A DNA stretch of 64,000 nucleotides, taken from assembly GCA_036346395.1 (NCBI GenBank), contig CM070599.1, positions 20,823,232 through 20,887,231 of the forward strand, given 5' to 3'. The notes beneath the pieces were generated by a model, which saw nothing but the letters and a program-made list of their open reading frames with translations, searched no databases and was not told where the DNA came from. Positions 33,189 to 44,709 of the stretch are shown here, piece after piece. The stretch's first letter is position 1. The number at the start of each line of letters is the position of its first letter. The translations under genes and the position numbers were made by a program. This DNA is from Hsuehochloa calcarea. Its lineage: Eukaryota; Streptophyta; Magnoliopsida; Poales; Poaceae.

Positions 33189-35349
33189 CTAGGGTGCATC
33201 GTCGTGTCGCCTACCCGACGGCGTAGTTGATCCTCGTGAAAGGTGAATCTGTCCGGAGTGGCGATGTCTCGCAGCCGTAGTACGGGCCGCTTGGAGGCGG
33301 CTGCGGTGATGTCGGTGGGGGTCCGGCTCAGCCTCGATATCTCGTCTAGCCACTGGTGCTCCTCCCGCAGGAATGGTACTCGGTGAGTTAGTCCTTATTT
33401 TTTTTGCAGAGAAAATAGTTGTAACTACGTTAACGCTTACCGAGTAGGTTGTTGTCTTTGAGGATGATCCTCTGGCCGCCCGGTAGTAGTCTTTGCCGCA
33501 GTGTACCCTCCATACGTATCGGCGAACCACGGGTCGCGGTCCCGCACCGGATCAACGCCGCGGCGCCAACGAGCCCAACCACTCGTCCCCGCTACCGGGG
33601 AGTCCGGTCGATGTCTGCGATCTTGAAACCGTTGCCCTGGCGAGGAAGTCGTGTGCTGCGCCTCCCTCTGTGATGACGATGGTTGCATCAGACTGCTGTC
33701 CCCTCGTAGTAGCTGCTAGAAGAAAGGTTAATGTCAGATACCTCCGAAAATGAGTGCATGGAAAGGTATTGACAATGAGAGAGATGACATACCTGTGGCC
33801 CGAGGCGGTCGGGGCCGTCGGGGCCGACCGATCAGTAGCTCGGACGGCTCCGGAGTGAGACGGGCGTCGCGGACGGTGGTGCGAGGGAGGTCTTGAGGCG
33901 GGAGGGTGGAGGGTACCCTCGCGTCCGCGATCTTGTCGCGTGCGTCGCCGTGTCGACCACAAGTCATGGCTCTAATCGCAGCCCTCGCGTCGTCGGTCAT
34001 GCCACGCCGCGCGCTAGGAGGCGATCGAAGGTGTTGCTGTTCCCACGCCGTAGAATTTCAGCACCCTCGCGCTGTATACGATCCATGCGGTAGTACTGCA
34101 AGAAAACACGGAGTTAGTGCGAAGCGTGCTGCCTGAAGGAAATTGGTTGAAGAATGGGTTACCGCCTCGTCGCGCCGTGCCGCCCGGTGTGGGTCCGGGC
34201 CAGCTAGTACGATGTCCTCCTGCATGACGACCACTTTGCGCGCCCGGCCGGCCCGATGGTCGCACTGGTGCGTGGAATGTACCACTGCAAGTACGAGCGG
34301 ACGTCTGGATGGAGTAGACGCGTGCCTCGTGCAGCACGTCCGTCGCCACCCTCTCGCTCCACAGCTCCGTCCACGGCAGCTGTGTCTGCCTCCAGTCGTC
34401 GCTCTTGCGCCCTTTCCTCGTTTGCCTGCAAGTGAATCTTAATGTCAGAACATGTAAGGCAGGCATACGATAAAATTATATCCAAAAAGGACATACCGGT
34501 GGGCCTTGACTGCGATATGTCGTCCGCCGCGGTGGCACCCGCTTGTACAGCCGAATCGTCTCATGACCTGTTGTGGATTATGCGGCTCGACCATGTGCGA
34601 AAGACCGGTGGCGGTCGTCATCCAAAGTGGATCGTCCTCGGCATCGCTGCGTCGATAATCCGTAGGGGGCCGTGTCTGCAAGGAACTGTCCTGTCCATGG
34701 CCGCGAGATGATCTCGGTCTCGTGCAGAGTCTCGAAGAGGTTATGGAACTCTGCGTACGCACGCCTCGGTCTCTCCCTGGCCCACCCTAGGGTACCACGT
34801 GTCCAACGTGTTCCCATTGTAGACCCGTCGTGGGGTCGTCGCCGAAACATTGCCGTAATCTTTGGGCGGTCAGCGAATGCACGGTGCACCGTGTTGCGGA
34901 AATAAGGGCGACCAAGCGGAAAGTGCTCCCATGACCACACAGTATGCAGGTGTAGCAAACCGCCGGGGCGGCTCCACGCCCGTCTTGCGGCCGAGTGGCA
35001 TCGCATAACCCTCGGTAAGTGGCGCAGAGCACCGCCCGAACCCCAACTCGCATCGCGGGCGTCGTTCGCCGGCGTCGCCAGGACTCTGCCGGATGGATAT
35101 AGTAGGGTACACACGGTCTCCACATCGTAGGGAACAAGATCCATCCGACGAGAAGAATGTACGCGACGAGGTGTGTCTGACCGCCTCATTGCCGCATCCA
35201 CGGGCGATCATGAACTCCGTGAGCGAGAATGTGGGATACCGGACACGTTTGCGAGAATCGGAGGCCAATCGCCGCCCAAACGCACCTTCCAGCCATCGCC
35301 TTCGGAGGTGGCACTCTTTGAAGGCCATGCACCGGCAGACTGTAAGCAT
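33189..35349 (-). pseudogene. Plant-mobile-domain gene carried by the MULE, fragmented
   Basis: Overlapping minus-strand frames read WLEGAFGRRLASDSRKRVRY, then a GGLLHLHTVWSWEHFPLGRP block. The 'leucine-rich, W-x-W-E-(H/R)-x-P-(V/L)-G-R-P' motif is characteristic of the plant mobile domain (PMD, sometimes labelled aminotransferase-like). PMD genes occur as host genes (MAIL1/MAIN family) and as cargo of Mutator-like elements. Coding similarity moves between frames several times (35349-34870, 35201-34578, 34466-34014, 33962-33552, 33530-33189). Part of this may be real introns and part decay; I cannot separate the two. Its job in transposition is unknown. Confidence 0.65.
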
Positions 35350-35919
35350 TGCTACATCCTCGAGTAATGGTCATCTCCCCACCGGAAGTGGAATGTATGA
35401 GTCTCCGGTCTCCCGGTCCACAAGCGTAGAGAGTAGTGCGCGTCAAACCGCAACGCGTGCGGGATGTCCAACATGCGGGCGGGCGGGGCCGGTGTCCGCA
35501 GCCGCGGGACGTCTGCGCTCGTCAAGGGCCACCTCTCCTGGGGCGCCAGACCAGCTCGGAGGGCGCCGCCGGCGAGACCACGCCCGCAAGCAGTGCCCCC
35601 ATCCCGGCGTGGGTCGAGCGGCTCGTCAGCGTCGTCGACCGAGCTGCGCCATCTCCTGCAGATACCATAAAATATGTTAGTACGTGCTTAAAACATATCG
35701 TGTGCCATAATAAAACAAGGCAAAACATAGGATGAAAAGAAAACAACCACACATGAGCATAACGAGTTAACAAAAGACCAAGATGGTGAACATTCCGTCA
35801 GTAAATAAAGACACATATTAACAAAGAACACTACTGATAATCTGCGACATAACATTAGTCCCATCGAAGGAATTACAATAAGCAAGCGACATCACGACCT
35901 AGTAATTATATCTTGCTCG
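35350..35919. other. MULE intergenic spacer
   Basis: Lies between the two minus-strand genes. The 35640-35900 part is AT-rich and non-coding. Short frames in the GC-rich left part are not recognised. Confidence 0.45.
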
Positions 35920-38586
35920 TTACGGTGCACTGCTTGCGCCGGGTCTGTTTGGACAGCCGCTGATGGAGTGCCCTACTGTCTTGCACAGCCTACAACGGGG
36001 CCGGCGAACCCGTTGCCCACGCTGGCTGTCGTCCATGTCGTTCCGGATGCGTCGTGACTGGCGTCTTCCACGGCCGGGGTGTTTCAGTGCTACGTTCGGC
36101 ACCCACTTCACCGCCGACCAGAGGTCTCGTAGTGTGTCCACCGTCACGAATGAAACTCCGCACCCCAAGTGGCAAAGAGGTGGTGGATATCGTAGTACTC
36201 GGAGATGTAAGGCTCAAAGATTGCCGCCACGCCGCAAGACGCCGCGTACACATGGGAGCATGGTTTGTGCAAAAGCTGCGGTTTGTTGCAGGTGCACGAC
36301 GCTTCTTCACCGATCGTGCAGACCTGCTTACGATCCCCTCTAGCGTGGCCCATAACGTACTTCTCCCTTAGCCGGATCTCGAACTTCTGCCTGACGCCAT
36401 CCATGGTGCGAGTCACGTGCGATCGCGCCTTGCTGATCTTTTTCTCCATGTAGGCATGCATTACCTCCGAGAATTGTTTACCATCCTCCAGATGCTTCTT
36501 GGCCATCATGGCTCTGTTAACGAAGTATCCGATGGTACGGTTCCAGGTCTCCTCCACGATCGCCGTGATCGGCAGGGAACGCACACCCTTCAGGACACCG
36601 TTGTACACCTCCGACATGTTGGTCGTCATGATCCCGTACCTCGCACCATCGGTGTCGTGCAGCAGGGACCATTTCTCCAGGTCAGGCGCGTGCGAGTTAA
36701 CCCACTGTGTGAACTCCCCAACTCTCGCGGACCCTCCACCGATGCCCTGCCTCGGCATTCGCGAGTCCCTTACATGCTTCGCGGTATCCTCATCGAGCCG
36801 TCTCCACCGCTCGAACTTTCTCCTTTGGTTCTGCATGCAGAGCTTCTTGAACATTTTCATGAGGTCCTTGCTCCGAAACCTTGTGTGGAAGTTGGCCGCG
36901 AGATGCCTCATGCACCAACGGCTCCTTACATCGTTCCACTGGAACGGCGGCTGCGTCCCGCTTTGGATCGTGCTCAACGCGGACATCAAGCCAGCATTGC
37001 GGTCCGAGATGACACACACACAGGTCGATCTTGTACTACCGCCGCTTCACATTACACAGAACCACAACCCGGCTATCCGTGTTCTCGCTCTCAACAATTG
37101 CGAAGGCCACGGGGACTAGCCGATCGTTCGTGATCGGTACGCAACGGCGGTGAGGATGGTACCCTTGTACTTCCCACATAGGAAGGTGCCATCCATCGTC
37201 GGCCGACGGACGACAATGCTTGAAAGCTGATCGCTGACGGAAGGCCCGAAGACCCTATCAAGAATAAGGCAATTGGGCCCTTCCGTCGGATGCACCCGCT
37301 CTAGCTTGTTTATGTATGTTCGGGATTACATTCGCGATTTGATGCGACAATCTTGGTACTAGGTTGTAGGCCTCTTGAATGTGCCGAACATTCGCTCCAC
37401 GACCTGCGTTTGGCCCGCCATGCCGTCTTGTAGCTCACCGGGAACCCCACAATATTGGCAACCTCTGCCATGAGGATGTTTGGGGAAATGGACACATCTG
37501 CAGTGACGAGGTGGCTTATCAGGCTGGCAACATAAGAGGAGGTCATGTTGCGGTGCCTGTGAAGCGGCTGAGCTAACTCGCATGTGTGATCCTTCAGCAC
37601 CGTTATCCGAAAACCCGTGCCAGCAGCCATGAACCGCTGCGCACGGACCTTGCCAGCGCAGGATTCATCAACACACCTGACGATGTACGTGTCGGGGTTG
37701 GACCTCTGCACCCGATACATCCGACCGATGTTAACGGCGTATTTAGCAATAGCATGCTGGGCGGCGCTCTTGTCAGGGAAGCGCTGCCCTGGGAGCAGGG
37801 TGTCATCATTGAACCCCCACTCAGCACCCTCCCGATGTGGCAGAACCAGCGACGTCGTTGCAACGTCGTCCAATCGTGAGGGGACATAAGCAATGTCAGT
37901 GGTCACAAGCCCACCAACTGCATCTCCTCCAGACCAGGCTTCTCCTTCTTCGTCGCCTTCCGAACTAGTTGTTTCCACGTCCTCCATGCTTTCCACCTCG
38001 TCCACCTGGTCGGCTAGGTACTCGTGACAATCAATACGGGTTGCCCACCATCTCTCCGCACCTTCATTGGGCTCGAAATTGACGGCACGCCTCCTCAGGT
38101 CTCCATCTCCCACGTCTTCGCCAGCGTCTCCTCCAACACTGGAGACCAACGCAGCTCCCACCAACAGCTTCCCAAAACCACCCACGCCGGATGTCCCCGT
38201 CCTCTCCACGAACTGAACGTAGACCATCGGCCGCGCATATATCGCAGCAGCGGGGTTGCAAACAACCCCCATATAATTGGCCCATGAAGCGTCACATGTG
38301 ACCTTCATAAGTTGCCAAATGGTCTCGCTTTGCACGATCCGCAATCGAGGATACACCGCCGATGCACGACTTCTTCCTTCGATGGCGCGATCGAGCGCGA
38401 ACGCACGCACCGCCTTAGCTCCAAGAGGCCCATGTCCTTCGTGAGACGGCGCCGGATCACGGGTGCGGTCGCAACTTGACAGTCCGCACCGTATGGTCCG
38501 TCACGTACTAGACCGTCCCGTGGAACACGAATGAGATCTTGTATCTCCGCCATGAAGTACCTAACACAAGAGCAACTTCCTGACAC
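35920..38586 (-). pseudogene. mudrA: MURA-type MULE transposase, frameshifted
   Basis: Read right to left: an N-terminal part, the MuDR DNA-binding region (YRVQRSNPDTYIVRCVDESC...VLKDHTCE, about 37750-37570), then the DDE transposase core. The core has catalytic Asp in TMDGTFLCGKYKGT (about 37200-37155), Asp in CVISDRNAG (about 37015-36990) and Glu in MTTNMSEVYNGVLKG (about 36630-36585). A SWIM zinc finger (CTCNKPQLLHKPCSHV, about 36300-36250) and a CCHC knuckle (CRLCKTVGHSISGC, about 35990-35950) close the protein. All catalytic residues survive, but frame changes near 38400, 37310 and 37135 and in the C-terminal region break the protein. The enzyme would bind the terminal inverted repeats and cut the element out. 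Confidence 0.9.
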
Positions 38587-39650
38587 TTCTGTAGTACTGA
38601 AAACAAAAATTACATGGTTGCAGGTTCAGTCGAATTTGTGTTCAAATATTTCGCAAAAAAATTGCACAATACTACTGGCTTCAAATATTTCGTGGTTTAC
38701 ATGAGCAATTGGAATAAAATATTGAGATCAACGTAAATTTATTAATTCCAAATGGAGTTCATATGATTTTTCTATCCATGAAAGGTTGAAGTAAATTTTA
38801 TTTCTACTGTAAATAAAAATTCACAATTTTCTGGGGTACTACAAACTGTCAAACAAATTCTAAGTTAAAGTAAAAAAAAATCACTTCAGATTTCCCCAAA
38901 GCATTTTTAAGTTTCCATACCCGAGTTAGACCTAGCCTATAGCAATGACATGCGGGGTCTACTACATAGAATATTTTGCCATCTATTTTTTGAAATAAAA
39001 ACTTACTAATGTTCGGCCCTGTCTCATCTGCGTAGTGCATGGACCAAGGTCAATATACCTTAAGAGTACATAGATAGCGCTCAGTGTGGGTCCGGATGTC
39101 GTGACTCTATTTCAATTGTACTTCTACTTGACGAATTACCTCTAAATATTTTAATATTTTATGATGAGGTCCGTGATGATCGACATTTTGTTCTAGATAA
39201 AAATCACACCGCTTTACTAATTAGAAGTTTCTTTGAGTAGAATCGGCGAAGAAAATTTTACTGTGTAATTACTCGACTAATATAAATCATTACGCCTAAC
39301 AACACTAATATTCAACTAATATAAATCATAATGCTAAGTCAACTAATATTCTACTCAAGGAAAATCGGCGTAATTCTACTCAAAAATACTCGATCTTATA
39401 AATCGGTCTTAATAAAAATTGACAACACTAACAACAAAAAGTCTCCTAAGTCAACTAATTACGCCCTAATCGTAATGCTAACTCTGAGTATTCTAATTAC
39501 TTGCTAATCACACCGTTTTCCAATTTTGCACCCAACTGCGAATTATAACTACTCAGTTGCTATCATTAATCTTACTACATCATAATCACATTGCTAAAAC
39601 TTACTACAACTATAGGTGCATGTGAATGCCACATACCTTTTATACCGCCG
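38587..39650. other. MULE right non-coding arm, AT-rich
   Basis: Upstream of the transposase start. AT-rich with repeated ACTAATATAAATCAT and TCGGCG strings around 39240-39400. It probably contains the mudrA promoter, but no TATA box can be singled out. Confidence 0.45.
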
Positions 39651-40199
39651 CTTCTCCCTCCTCTTCTAGAGATGCTTGCTTCTCTCGCTTTCCGCTACCG
39701 CTAATCTTCTTACGCTCACGTCGGAGGCAATGCGAAAGCGCTCAAGGCCTCTACTTATCTGTATGACGCAAACTCGGTTCTTTGCTCACGCTGACCTGCG
39801 CCCGCCCACGCAAGAGCTCGGGCGCGGCCCCACTACAGCAGCATTGTGCCTTGCAGGCGATGGATGCCAACTTCTGCCGTCGGGGCGGCAGCAGTTGCGC
39901 TCCATCTGCCGGCGGCAGGGCGCCGCCTCAACGCGTGGCTAAACCCGACGACCGCCGTCGGGGGCGGCGGCAGTCGTCAACCTGCACGCGGCAACCCGCC
40001 GAGTCGGCGGCCCGCGGCGGCAGCGCCTCCGATGCCAAGCGGCGGCACTTTCCGCCGTGCCTGGCGGCGGGGTGACCTGTGCCGTGGGGGCGGCGGCGAG
40101 TTCTCTTCGATCCGGCGGCGACGGTGGCACTTGCCGTGGGGGCGGCGGCGAGTTTCTTCTTCGTCCGGGGGACGCGGGGGTCTGCTTCTTGTCCCCGAC
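39651..40199. other. MULE GC-rich subterminal region
   Basis: GGCGGC-rich DNA. The GTGGGGGCGGCGGCGAGTT unit recurs at about 40084, 40135 and nearby. Reading frames here come from composition. A weaker GC-rich patch lies inside the left arm at 30825-30920. Confidence 0.6.
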
Positions 40200-40293
40200 G
40201 GCAGTGGCCCGAGGGGGCTATTTTGGAAATTTTTGCGAAGGGGGCTAAATGGGAATTTTCAATGCGTCATACGGCCAAAAGTGTCCAATTTTC
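40200..40293 (-). repeat. MULE right terminal inverted repeat
   Basis: Inverted partner of 30740-30834, ending GTGTCCAATTTTC. The nine bases that follow, CGTATTTTT, are the TSD. Confidence 0.92.
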
Positions 40294-40302
40294 CGTATTT
40301 TT

Positions 40303-40461
40303 AGCAGATGTGACTCTAGGTGATCTGCTTGGTATACAAGGTTCGTGTACTTTTGGTCCTGATTTAATTTTTTATGTGTGAGGGCAAAAGGGTCAAAAAT
40401 AAGGGTTGTTGTAGTTCTTGACACTATGTTCACCGAGCGGATGAGAGTTCTCGTCGAACTG
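40303..40461 (+). other. PPR2 3' flank resumed after the MULE
   Basis: AGGTGATCTGCTTGGTATACAAGG and TATGTGTGAGGGCAAA have counterparts downstream of PPR1 (17616-17690) and PPR3 (45303-45340). This shows the MULE split a pre-existing flank. Confidence 0.8.
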
Positions 40462-41995
40462 TAACATCCAATTTTCGATTTTTTTTGATAATTTTAAAAT
40501 AAAAGGAACGAGTTAAAATTTTCTTGATTTGTTTAAAGCTTAAATTGAATTTTCAGAAATTAAAACATTTTAAATGATTAAATCAAACTTCAATTAAATT
40601 CAAAATAAGTTTATTGGATTTTCTAGACTTTCTTGTATTTTCTTCAAGTTCTTTTGCCATTTTCTACACGACCTCCTTGCATTTGTACATAGCTCCTTAC
40701 CTGACCTCGCACGGGTCGTACTCCCATAGCACATGGGAGCCTTCATTGACGTTGAGATTGTCGAACTAGTATGTGTTCCACTTGGATGGAACCACATGCT
40801 GGTCCATATCATCATCGCCGTTGGATCATTCATCTTATAACAATGCCATGTAGTCCTGGTCTTCGAGATCCATCATTTGCACTAGGGCTTCAAGCTCCTC
40901 ATCCTCGTCAGCAAGCCCACTGGCTTGCCTGACTTAAGGAATTCCTTCCACAGGGTCTTCATCGGTAAGACCAACTACTCCCAGACCTTCGACCATTATG
41001 TGCGCCGCGCTGTGGCTCGAGTCCCCGACTTCTTCGGCATCACCACCCTCTTCTTGTTCAGCCGCAGATGCAGAAGTGAGCTTGACATATGCCTAGGTTA
41101 GAAGGACCAAATTCCATCATTCCTCCCTCGCTATGCGTACATATGACTGCCATGACCTTGTTCCCTTAAGCTGCACTAACCCCCAATATGTGTGCTATTC
41201 TGCTCGGGAGGCAAGACAACTCAATCTCAGATCATACACATTATGATCCACTTGGAATGAGTGAAACAACCACCGCATCACAGCGCTCCATGTACGCCCC
41301 TCTGCTCTTGGCAGGGGCACGGTCGCCGATTGAAAATAACGCAAATCAATCCCCTAAGGACCCTCAAGAATAGTCCCCTAACCGTAGTAAATTTTGAAAT
41401 TGGTGACGTCCGACATATTTGACATACTGCACCATAAAAAAGATTTCTATGATTAACCATATATCTCAAACTAGACTACTCACCGAAAAGTATTATGTAC
41501 AACATACTGCACTACGTAATCGTACATCTAAAACTATGCAATCTATTCGGTTAAAAAAATTACTTGATAGGTGGAGCGACCGAATGAGCAGCACTTCGCT
41601 AGCTTCTGTCCTTCCCCCTACTCTTCCTTCCCTCCCTCTCTATTTTCTGAATAAAAGTGACTTTTACCCGAATTTTAGGGTTTCAACACCCTTTTATAGG
41701 GGAGAGTGTGTTCCTACCGCCAGTTGACCGACAGGAACACTGCTCACTCCCTGTCACCAGTTCAACTGGCGATAGAGAGGTGAACTGGCGATAGAGAGGT
41801 GAATAAGGAGCAAATAGGGTCCCTATCCTGTCGCCAGATGAACTGGTTACAGATACCTAGTTTTATAATTTTTAGGTGATTATTTAGTTTTGTAAAAAAA
41901 ATTTGAAAAAATAATATTATTTAAAAAAATCAGAAAAAAACAACCAGAGCCGGAACTCGGCCAAACCGCCAAACGGCCTCCTGAAGCAGATCCTC
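40462..41995. repeat. LTR-like start and unclassified repeat DNA before PPR3
   Basis: Starts TGTAACATCCAATTTTCG, a typical grass LTR beginning, inside PPR2 flank DNA. From about 40650 to 41100 it changes to GC-balanced sequence with no recognised protein. Around 41710-41850 the strings GAACTGGCGATAGAGAGGTG (twice in tandem), CACCAGTTCAACTGGCGA and GTCGCCAGATGAACTGG form inverted and direct repeats like a DNA-transposon subterminal array. I could not define either element completely. Confidence 0.4.
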
Positions 41996-42261
41996 TCCGC
42001 TGGCTTAACAGAGGTAAATCAGAGGGGTTCTGTAGCGTGCAGTTGGGGCTTCTGGGAGCATCAGATGAATCAACGGGCGGTCCTGATCTGGTGAGTGATA
42101 AATTGCCAATTTGTCACGAGATATTCCATTTCTCGCGTTCTGTTATTCGGACCGTTCAATGTCGATCCAACGGCCAGCAAAGGCGTGCAGTTGGTATTCC
42201 AGTCCTCCGGGGCTCCAGGATTCGAGTCCTTCGTCTCGACCACCTCCTCTACCGCACGGCA

Positions 42262-44709
42262 ATGTCCCGCCTCCGACTCTCGTCGGTCTCCTCCACCACC
42301 ACGGCCTCCTCCTCCTCGCGCTTCCCACGCCGTGGCGGTGCCCGCCATCCTACCATCGTAGCCTTCACGGAGCGCCTGCGCTCCGGGACGCTCCGACCTG
42401 ACGACGCACGCAATTTGTTCGACGAATTGCTGCAGCAGGCCACCCCCGCCCCTGCTCACGCGCTGAACGGCCTTCTCGCCGCCCTCGCCCGTGCGCCGCC
42501 CTCCGCCTCCTGCAGCGATGGCCCCGCCCTCGCCGTCTCCCTCTTCAAACGCATGGCCCGAGCAGGCCGCCGGGCGGCGGCACCCACCGTCCATACCTAC
42601 GGGATCATCATCGACTGCTGCTGCCGCGCGCAGCGCCCGGGCCTCGCGCTCGCATTCGTCGGCCGCCTCCTCAGGACGGGCCTTGGGCTTAACGTCATCG
42701 CCTTCAGCAACCTCCTCAGGGTCCTCTGCGACGCGAAGCGGATAGAGGAGGCTCTGGACGTGCTGCTCCGCAGGATGCCCGAGCTAGGCTGTGTGCCTGA
42801 TGTTGTCTCTTACTCCATACTTTTGAAGGGTTTCTGCAACGATAGGAGAAGTCAGCAGGCGTACGAGATGCTTCAGATGATGGCTGAAGAAGGGGGTGGC
42901 TGCTCACCCAATGTGTTTGCGTACAACACGGTCATCGATGGCTTCTTTAAGGAGGGTGAAGTGGGCAAAGCTAACGACTTATTCCATGAGATGATGGAAC
43001 AGGGCATTTCGCCAGATGCTGTGACCTATAACTCGATTATCAATGGACTGTGCAAGTCAAAGGCAATGGACAAGGCTGAGAGGGTCCTTCAACAGATGGT
43101 TGATAATGGTGTTCTGCCAGATAAGATGACATATAATAGCTTGATCCATGGATATTCCACTTTGGGAAAGTGGAAGGAGGCAGTTAGAATGTTCAAACAA
43201 ATGTCAAGTTGCAGCCTTATACCAGGGGTTGATACTTGCAACTCATTCATGGGCGCTCTCTGCAAGCATGGTAGAATAAAAGAAGCTAGAGAAATTTTTG
43301 ATTCAATGGTTGTGAAGGGCCCAAAACCTGATATCATTTCCTACTCTACTCTGCTTCATGGGTACACTACTGAAGGATGCTTCGTTGATATGAGTAATCT
43401 CTTTAATTTGATGGTTTGTAACGGTATTGTACCTAATCACCATGTTTTCAACATACTGATTAATGCACATGCTAAATGTGGAATGATGGATGAGGTTATG
43501 CTTATATTTAAAGAAATGCGGAAACAAGGGGTGAGTCCGAATGTAGTCACATATTCAACTGTAATAGCTGCACTTTGCAGAATGGGTAGGCTGGCTGATG
43601 CTATGGACAAATTCAATGAGATGATTGATATGGGAGTACCACCTGACACAGCTGTTTACCAGTGCCTTATTCACGTTATGTGTACTGAAGGTGATTGGAG
43701 GAAAGCTGAGGAAATGGTTCTTGAAATGCTGAATAAAGATATTCGTCCTAACACGGTGTTCTTCAGTTCAATAATAAGCAACCTATGCAAAGAAGGAAGG
43801 GTAAAGGAAGCTCAAGAGTTCTTTGAGTTGATGGCACGTACTGGCCAGAAACCTGATGTTTTTACTTATAATTCACTAATGGATGGATACTGCTTGATTG
43901 GCAAGATAGAGGAAGCATTGGGAGTACTTGATGCTATGGTATCAGTAACTGGCTTTGAACCTAATGCTGTTACCTATGGCACACTTGTTAATGGCTATTG
44001 CAAAAATGGAAGGATCAATGATGCATTGACTCTATTCAGAGAAATGTTGCGTAAGGGTGTTAAACCTACAACTATTATATATAACATCATACTGGATGGG
44101 TTATTTCAGGCCAGGAGAACTGCTGCTGCAAAGAAAATGTTCCATGAGATGGTTCGCAGTAGAATAACTGTGGACACTGTCACATACAATATAATTCTTA
44201 GTGGACTTTGTAAAAATGATTGCATTGACGAAGCAATCACGCTGTTCCAGAAATTACGTGAAATGAATGTGAAGTTTAATATTGTAACTCTCACTATTAT
44301 GATTAGTGCAATGTTTGAAGTTAAGAGAATAGAAGAAGCTAAGGATTTGTTTGCTGCTATCTCAGCCAATGGGCTAGTGCCTTCTGTTGAGACCTACTGC
44401 GTAATTATGACAAATCTTATAAAAGAAGAGTTGCTGGAAGAGGCCGACAATCTCTTTTCAAAAATGGAGAAGACTGGCTGTGCTCCCAACTCTCATCTGC
44501 TAAATCATATCATCAGGGCGTTATTGGAGAAAGGTGAGATAATTAAGGCCGGAAATTATCTGTCTAAAATTGATGAGAAGAACCTCTCGCTTGAAGCTTC
44601 AACAACTTCGTTGCTTATATCTCTCTTCTCGAGGAAAGGGAAATTTTGGGAACACATAAAATTGCTCCCAGCAAAGTATCAGCCTTTTGAGGTGGCCCGC
44701 GACAATTGA
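42262..44709 (+). CDS. RFL-type P-class PPR protein (PPR3), 815 aa
   Basis: Intronless paralogue and the most diverged of the three. The start at 42262 (MSRLRLSSVSS) is preferred; the frame stays open upstream to an ATG at 42037, but that extra 75 residues has no counterpart in PPR1 or PPR2. A Ser/Arg-rich presequence-like N terminus is followed by 19 repeats from about residue 110 and the C-terminal cap (HIKLLPAKYQPF). Specificity pairs: GN, SD, SN, ND, ND, NG, ND, SN, NN, SD, QN, SD, NN, GT, ND, NN, TS, CN, NE. The HP pair at repeat 11 of PPR1/PPR2 is QN here with a canonical RPN end. Repeat 13 has one extra residue (VSVTGFEPN). All motifs are intact. Expected to bind mitochondrial RNA. Confidence 0.95.
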   Translation: MSRLRLSSVSSTTTASSSSRFPRRGGARHPTIVAFTERLRSGTLRPDDARNLFDELLQQATPAPAHALNGLLAALARAPPSASCSDGPALAVSLFKRMARAGRRAAAPTVHTYGIIIDCCCRAQRPGLALAFVGRLLRTGLGLNVIAFSNLLRVLCDAKRIEEALDVLLRRMPELGCVPDVVSYSILLKGFCNDRRSQQAYEMLQMMAEEGGGCSPNVFAYNTVIDGFFKEGEVGKANDLFHEMMEQGISPDAVTYNSIINGLCKSKAMDKAERVLQQMVDNGVLPDKMTYNSLIHGYSTLGKWKEAVRMFKQMSSCSLIPGVDTCNSFMGALCKHGRIKEAREIFDSMVVKGPKPDIISYSTLLHGYTTEGCFVDMSNLFNLMVCNGIVPNHHVFNILINAHAKCGMMDEVMLIFKEMRKQGVSPNVVTYSTVIAALCRMGRLADAMDKFNEMIDMGVPPDTAVYQCLIHVMCTEGDWRKAEEMVLEMLNKDIRPNTVFFSSIISNLCKEGRVKEAQEFFELMARTGQKPDVFTYNSLMDGYCLIGKIEEALGVLDAMVSVTGFEPNAVTYGTLVNGYCKNGRINDALTLFREMLRKGVKPTTIIYNIILDGLFQARRTAAAKKMFHEMVRSRITVDTVTYNIILSGLCKNDCIDEAITLFQKLREMNVKFNIVTLTIMISAMFEVKRIEEAKDLFAAISANGLVPSVETYCVIMTNLIKEELLEEADNLFSKMEKTGCAPNSHLLNHIIRALLEKGEIIKAGNYLSKIDEKNLSLEASTTSLLISLFSRKGKFWEHIKLLPAKYQPFEVARDN

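Larger units (their letters stand above)
30740..40293 (-). mobile_element. 9.55-kb Mutator-like element, TSD CGTATTTTT
   Basis: Terminal inverted repeats of about 95 bp begin GAAAATTGGACACTT at both ends (30740-30834 and, reversed, 40200-40293) and share GGCCGTATGACGCA and AATTTCCAAAATAGCC. The 9-bp direct repeat CGTATTTTT flanks the element at 30731-30739 and 40294-40302, the TSD length typical of Mutator. Genes run on the minus strand: mudrA-type transposase, a plant-mobile-domain gene and a third frame. PPR1 and PPR3 flanks show the unoccupied site. Several frames are broken, so the copy is probably not autonomous now. Confidence 0.95.

Noticed and set aside
42037..42261. Longer N terminus for PPR3 starting at 42037
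   Set aside because: The extra 75 residues have no counterpart in PPR1 or PPR2, and the shared MSRLRLSS start lies at 42262. It is open frame in 5' UTR.
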